Part shown: one piece after another, positions 7,221-10,892 of the stretch
Layout of the letters: each line of letters starts with the position of its first letter
How positions within the stretch are numbered: the first letter of the stretch is position 1
Origin: an uncultured Lachnospiraceae bacterium
GTDB lineage: Bacteria > Bacillota > Clostridia > Lachnospirales > Lachnospiraceae
Direction: 5' to 3'
Assembly: GCA_902782965.1 (NCBI GenBank)
Contig: CACZPG010000237.1
Coordinates: 1 to 10,892 of the forward strand
DNA length: 10,892 nt
Position numbers and translations under genes: made by a program
Notes under the pieces: generated by a model
Database searches by the model: none
What the model saw: only the letters and a program-made list of their open reading frames with translations
Told to the model about the DNA's origin: nothing

Positions 7221-8393
7221 ATGGATTACAATGAGGCGAGTTTAAAGATGCATGAGGAGGCTGTGGGCAAGCTTGAGGTTGCTCTTAAGGTTTCTCTCGA
7301 GAATAAGGATGATCTCTCAACAGCCTATACCCCGGGCGTTGCAGAGCCATGCAGAAAGATACATGAGAATCCGGACGATGCATATAAATATACGCTTAAG
7401 GCAAATACAGTAGCTGTTGTATCTGACGGAACAGCAGTTCTGGGACTTGGAGATATCGGTCCTCTTGCCGCTATCCCGGTAATGGAAGGTAAGTCAGTTC
7501 TTTTCAAGAAGTTTGGAAATGTAGATGCATTTCCTATCTGTATAGATACAAAGGATACAGATGAGATCGTTGAGACAGTTAAGAGACTGGCCCCATCCTT
7601 CGGAGGAATCAACCTGGAGGATATATCAGCACCCCGCTGCTTCGAGGTTGAGAGAAGACTTAAGGAGGAACTCGATATTCCGGTGTTCCATGATGATCAG
7701 CATGGTACAGCTATTGTTGTAGCAGCCGGCATGATGAATGCGCTTAAGATTGTAGGAAAGAAATGGGAAGATATAAATGCAGTTATAAGTGGTGCCGGTT
7801 CGGCAGGTATTTCTATCTGTAAGCTTCTTCAGAGCTTCGGAATCGGAAATGTTGTAATGGTTGATACAAAGGGAGCACTTGTAGACGGAGATCCGAGACT
7901 TAACTCTGCTAAGCAGGAAATAGCAGCAGTAACCAACAGAGATAAGGAGACAGGAACTCTTGCTGATGTAATTAAGGGTAAGGATGTATTCATTGGTGTA
8001 TCAGCACCCGGACTTGTTACAGCTGATATGGTAAAGACCATGGCCAAGGATCCGATAGTATTTGCAATGGCTAATCCTGTTCCGGAAATCATGCCTGATG
8101 AGGCTAAGCTCGGTGGTGCAAGAATAATCGCTACCGGACGTTCAGATTTTCCTAACCAGATCAATAACGTGCTGGTATTCCCGGGAATTTTCAGAGGTGC
8201 CCTTGATGCAAGAGCGAGAGCTATTACAGAGCCTATGAAGGAGGCTGCTGCAAGAGCTATAGCTTCAATAGTTAAAGATGATGAATTAAATGAAGAATAT
8301 ATTATTCCGGATGCATTTAATGCAGAAGTAGCAAAGGCTGTAGCAAAGGCTGTAGCTGATGAAGCTAAGCGCTCCGGAATTAGCAGACTGTAA
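7221..8393 (+). CDS. NAD-type malic enzyme (malate dehydrogenase, oxaloacetate-decarboxylating)
   Basis: This enzyme oxidatively decarboxylates malate to pyruvate and CO2, linking C4 acids to pyruvate in the cytoplasm. It has 390 residues, the usual length of the short bacterial form without the phosphotransacetylase-like extension of E. coli MaeB. Family motifs are all present: YTPGVAEPC (36-44, with catalytic Tyr36), GKSVLFKKF (90-98, with the general-base Lys91 or a neighbouring Lys), LEDISAPR (132-139, metal ligands E133 and D134), FHDDQHGTA (156-164, metal ligand Asp) and the Rossmann loop GAGSAG (191-196). ANPVPEI (284-290) and TGRSDFPNQINN (305-316) follow. Asp215 at the end of the second Rossmann strand (VVMVD) favours NAD over NADP. 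The start has a strong AAGGAGG site. It may be cotranscribed with the next gene, 28 nt downstream. No functional link to the upstream condensin-like genes is evident. Confidence 0.95.
   Translation: MDYNEASLKMHEEAVGKLEVALKVSLENKDDLSTAYTPGVAEPCRKIHENPDDAYKYTLKANTVAVVSDGTAVLGLGDIGPLAAIPVMEGKSVLFKKFGNVDAFPICIDTKDTDEIVETVKRLAPSFGGINLEDISAPRCFEVERRLKEELDIPVFHDDQHGTAIVVAAGMMNALKIVGKKWEDINAVISGAGSAGISICKLLQSFGIGNVVMVDTKGALVDGDPRLNSAKQEIAAVTNRDKETGTLADVIKGKDVFIGVSAPGLVTADMVKTMAKDPIVFAMANPVPEIMPDEAKLGGARIIATGRSDFPNQINNVLVFPGIFRGALDARARAITEPMKEAAARAIASIVKDDELNEEYIIPDAFNAEVAKAVAKAVADEAKRSGISRL
8328..8351 (+). repeat. Perfect 12-nt tandem duplication near the malic enzyme C-terminus
   Basis: GTAGCAAAGGCT occurs twice in tandem (8328-8339 and 8340-8351) and is followed by a partial third copy, GTAGCTGAT. 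It encodes VAKA-VAKA-VAD in the terminal amphipathic helix. It keeps the frame and is probably a tolerated slippage-type duplication. Alanine/valine-rich repeats are common at this place in malic enzymes. Confidence 0.6.
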
Positions 8394-8421
8394 GTGATAG
8401 ATTAAATAATAAGGGGAACAG

Positions 8422-10458
8422 ATGTCGATAGAATTATATGAGAAAGCGAGAAAGCTAGGAACCAAGGATTATAAAGCCAGTATTTCGAAGGGACGTTATC
8501 CTTATCTTCCTGTGCTTGATGACATAATCGATAAGGATTTCATAGTCAGTGACGTAAATCTCGGTCTGGTGGATATTCCACTGGATCGTGTGGTAGGAAC
8601 CGGCTCAGCCGGGCGTACACAGGCATTTGCATCGAATTTCATGCCTCTCATGGAAAGAAATACGGAATTTGCTTCCAAATGGTCAGCGCTTTGTGATGCC
8701 CATATTAACGAGGGTATCAGAGACGCTATCAAAGTTTATGAGTACATGAACTACTATTATGTAGTTGAAGGCAATAAGAGAGTCAGTGTTCTGAAGTTTT
8801 ATGATGCTGATTCCATTCCTGCATTTGTCACCAGAAAGATTCCGAAACTCACAGATGATGAAGAGGTTAAGATCTATTATGAGTTCATGGATTTCAACAG
8901 AAAGACCGGAGTGAATTTTATCTGGTTTACCCATGAAGGCAGCTTTAAACGACTGATAGATGCGGTAAGCAGTGCTCCGAAGCATGGTGGCCGTCTGGAT
9001 GAGGCATCTGTTACCTCTGAGGTTAGTTCTGCAGGTGATTCTGCAGATGGAACAGGCTCTGCCATAAGGCAGGATTATTCCAAAATCTGGAGTGATGATA
9101 CCATTCTGGAACTGAAGGCGGCTTACAGAAGATTCGCCCGGAGTTTCAAGAAGAAGGGTGGAGAGCATCTTGAGAATATCACCACAGGAGATGCATTTCT
9201 TGCATTTATAGAGCTGGAAGGCTTTGACGCCGTTTCCGATATGAGCCTTGATGAAATGCAGGAGGCCATTACTTCAATGTGGCAGGAATTCCTGGTTATT
9301 AATGAACAATACATGGTAAATCTGTCCCTGGATCCCCCTGAAGAGAAGAAGAATGTGATCTCACAGCTTCTTACACCGAAGCCATCGAGCTCCAAGCCTC
9401 TGAAGGTTGCATTTATCTATGACAGAGATCCTGTTCAGTCAGACTGGCTGTACAGTCATGAACTGGGAAGAAATCATATTAAGGAAGTGTTTGGAGACAG
9501 AATCAATACTCTGAAGATTACCACTGCGGCAACAGAAGAGGACGCTATCTCTGCTATAGAAGAACTGATTGAAAATGAGAAGGTGGAGGTTATATTTACA
9601 ACTACCACCAGACTAGTGGATGCAAGTCTTAAATGTGCCATCAAGTATCCTGATGTGAAGATTCTCAACTGTTCGCTGAATACTTCTCATAGATATATAA
9701 GAACTTATTATGCAAGAGTTTACGAGGCTAAATTCCTTTCGGGAATGGTAGCTGGTTCTCTTACAAGAACCAATAAGATCGGCTATCTGGCGGATTATCC
9801 GATCTTCGGAATAACCGCAAATATAAATGCCTTTGCGCTGGGGGCCAAGATGGTTAATCCTTATGCGAAGGTTTATCTGAAATGGAGTACTCTTAAGGAA
9901 ACTGAGAGTAATGAAGAGATATACAGGGATTTCTACAATGAGGGAATAGATTTTGTGTCTGATCAGGATCTTATCACTCCTAATAAAGCCTCCCGAAGAT
10001 TCGGTATGTATCAGGTTACGGACCAGTCTATAGTTAATATGTCAATTGCTACCTATAACTGGGGAATCATGTATGAGAGACTCATCAATATGATCATGAA
10101 TGGCGGCTGGGACAGTGACAGCATGGACAAGGAAAGTAAACCTATCAACTACTGGTGGGGATTTACCGCCGGAGTGGTAGATATAATTCTCTCTGAGAAG
10201 GTTCCTGCCGGAACCAGAAGGCTGGTTGATACCATGAGAGAACTCATGAGAGAAGGCAGACTTCATACCTTTGACGGGGAAGTTTATTCCCAGGCCGGAG
10301 AACTTGTTTCTGACAGCGGACTAGATATTGAAGATATCATTAAGATGAACTGGCTGGTGGAAAATGTAGAGGGTTCGATTCCTGAAATTCAGGAACTGGA
10401 TGACAAGGCCAAACAGATAGTGGAAATGAAAGGTGTTAATAAAGGTACAGAAGAGTGA
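8422..10458 (+). CDS. Cytoplasmic ParB-like / BMP-family ligand-binding fusion protein
   Basis: This encodes a 678-residue protein with an AAGGGG site 5 nt before the ATG. The N-terminus (MSIELYEKARKLGTKDYK) has no signal peptide or lipobox, so it should stay in the cytoplasm. Residues about 45-140 resemble a ParB/sulfiredoxin-type fold: VDIPLDRVVGTGSAGRTQAF (50-69), then YYVVEGNKRVSVLKFYDADS (112-131), which matches the ParB-like pattern of a Gly-x-x-Arg turn and helix. Residues 140-325 are largely helical, with a low-complexity Ser/Ala/Gly/Asp linker near 190-215. Residues about 326-620 resemble the periplasmic-binding fold of BMP/PnrA/Med nucleoside-binding proteins: LKVAFIYDRDP (327-337), then EAKFLSGMVAGSL (435-447), KIGYLADYPIFG (452-463) and AFALGAKMVNPYAKVYLKW (470-488). 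Family annotation as an ABC transporter substrate-binding protein would be misleading without export or a permease nearby. A ligand-responsive regulator is a reasonable inference, not shown. The stop overlaps the next gene's start. Confidence 0.8.
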   Translation: MSIELYEKARKLGTKDYKASISKGRYPYLPVLDDIIDKDFIVSDVNLGLVDIPLDRVVGTGSAGRTQAFASNFMPLMERNTEFASKWSALCDAHINEGIRDAIKVYEYMNYYYVVEGNKRVSVLKFYDADSIPAFVTRKIPKLTDDEEVKIYYEFMDFNRKTGVNFIWFTHEGSFKRLIDAVSSAPKHGGRLDEASVTSEVSSAGDSADGTGSAIRQDYSKIWSDDTILELKAAYRRFARSFKKKGGEHLENITTGDAFLAFIELEGFDAVSDMSLDEMQEAITSMWQEFLVINEQYMVNLSLDPPEEKKNVISQLLTPKPSSSKPLKVAFIYDRDPVQSDWLYSHELGRNHIKEVFGDRINTLKITTAATEEDAISAIEELIENEKVEVIFTTTTRLVDASLKCAIKYPDVKILNCSLNTSHRYIRTYYARVYEAKFLSGMVAGSLTRTNKIGYLADYPIFGITANINAFALGAKMVNPYAKVYLKWSTLKETESNEEIYRDFYNEGIDFVSDQDLITPNKASRRFGMYQVTDQSIVNMSIATYNWGIMYERLINMIMNGGWDSDSMDKESKPINYWWGFTAGVVDIILSEKVPAGTRRLVDTMRELMREGRLHTFDGEVYSQAGELVSDSGLDIEDIIKMNWLVENVEGSIPEIQELDDKAKQIVEMKGVNKGTEE

Positions 10459-10892
10459 AGATTCTTGTTTTAGCAGATATAGAATCAAAATACTTATGGG
10501 ATTTCTTCGAGAAGAGTAAACTTGAGGGAATAGATCTTATCCTTTCAGCCGGTGACCTGTCTCCTGAGTATCTGGAATTTCTGGCAACCTTCGCTATGGT
10601 ACCGATTCTGTATATTCATGGAAATCATGATACCAAATATGAGAAAAAGCCACCCCTTGGCTGTGTATGCATTGATGATGACATTTATGAATATAATGGC
10701 CTGAAGATTATGGGACTCGGTGGAAGTATGTGTTATAATTATGGTCATTTCCAGTATACTGAGAAGGATATGCGTCACAGATATTATAAGCTGAAGCCGA
10801 AGATATGGAGAAAGAAAGGAATAGATATTCTCCTTACACATGCTCCTGCAGCAGGTATTAATGATGGAGAAGATATGCCTCACAAAGGGTTC
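10455..10892 (+). CDS. Metallophosphoesterase family protein, 3' partial
   Basis: The frame starts at GTG 10455, overlapping the preceding stop codon in GTGA, and stays open for 146 codons to the window end. AAAGGT at 10441-10446 may serve as a weak ribosome binding site, but translational coupling is likely. Calcineurin-like phosphoesterase motifs appear in order: ADIES (7-11), SAGDL (31-35), HGNHD (55-59) and LTHAP (127-131). These supply the usual metal-binding Asp, Asn and His residues. The first motif is normally D-x-H; here it is D8-I-E10, so Glu replaces a metal-ligand His. Cys-rich LGCVCIDDD (68-76) and LGLGGS (86-91) regions follow. It resembles small metallophosphoesterases common in Lachnospiraceae, whose substrate I do not know. 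The last part of the protein is outside the window. Coupling to the BMP fusion gene suggests related expression. Confidence 0.85.
   Translation, partial: MKILVLADIESKYLWDFFEKSKLEGIDLILSAGDLSPEYLEFLATFAMVPILYIHGNHDTKYEKKPPLGCVCIDDDIYEYNGLKIMGLGGSMCYNYGHFQYTEKDMRHRYYKLKPKIWRKKGIDILLTHAPAAGINDGEDMPHKGF

Overview
All genes in the window lie on the + strand and are closely packed. The AGA/GAG-rich codon use, strong AGGAGG-type ribosome binding sites and the protein families suggest a moderately low-GC anaerobic Firmicute, most likely a Lachnospiraceae-type Clostridium relative. This placement rests on protein resemblance and composition, not on a marker gene.

Positions 1-7170 hold a condensin-like locus. 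A JetA/MukF-type kleisin (C-terminal 333 residues only; its start is outside the window) is followed by a small JetB/MukE-type partner and a 1472-residue JetC/MukB-type SMC-like ATPase. This order is that of Wadjet (JetABCD) and MksBEF/MukBEF systems, which extrude DNA loops. Wadjet defends against plasmids by cleaving them with the Toprim nuclease JetD. No JetD is visible here. The next gene, 8 nt after jetC, instead encodes a 285-residue protein that looks like a spore-photoproduct-lyase (SPL) family radical SAM protein in which all three cysteines of the CxxxCxxC iron-sulfur motif are replaced (R22, S26, M29). It ends in QMTLF, which resembles a DNA sliding-clamp binding peptide. A condensin-like JetABC set with a probably inactive SPL-like protein in or near the effector slot is the most interesting signal in the window. 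Its function (plasmid defence, chromosome maintenance or DNA-lesion handling) cannot be decided from sequence alone. The ATPase also has Asn where most SMC/ABC ATPases carry the catalytic Walker B Glu, and a 131-nt leader with a possible hairpin precedes its GTG start.

Positions 7221-10892 look like ordinary chromosome: a short NAD-type malic enzyme, a 678-residue cytoplasmic protein joining a ParB-like N-terminal domain to a BMP/PnrA-type ligand-binding domain, and a metallophosphoesterase that overlaps it by 4 nt and runs off the window. No tRNA, rRNA, CRISPR array, insertion sequence, transposase or convincing intrinsic terminator was seen. The longest gene-free stretch is 131 nt (1755-1885).
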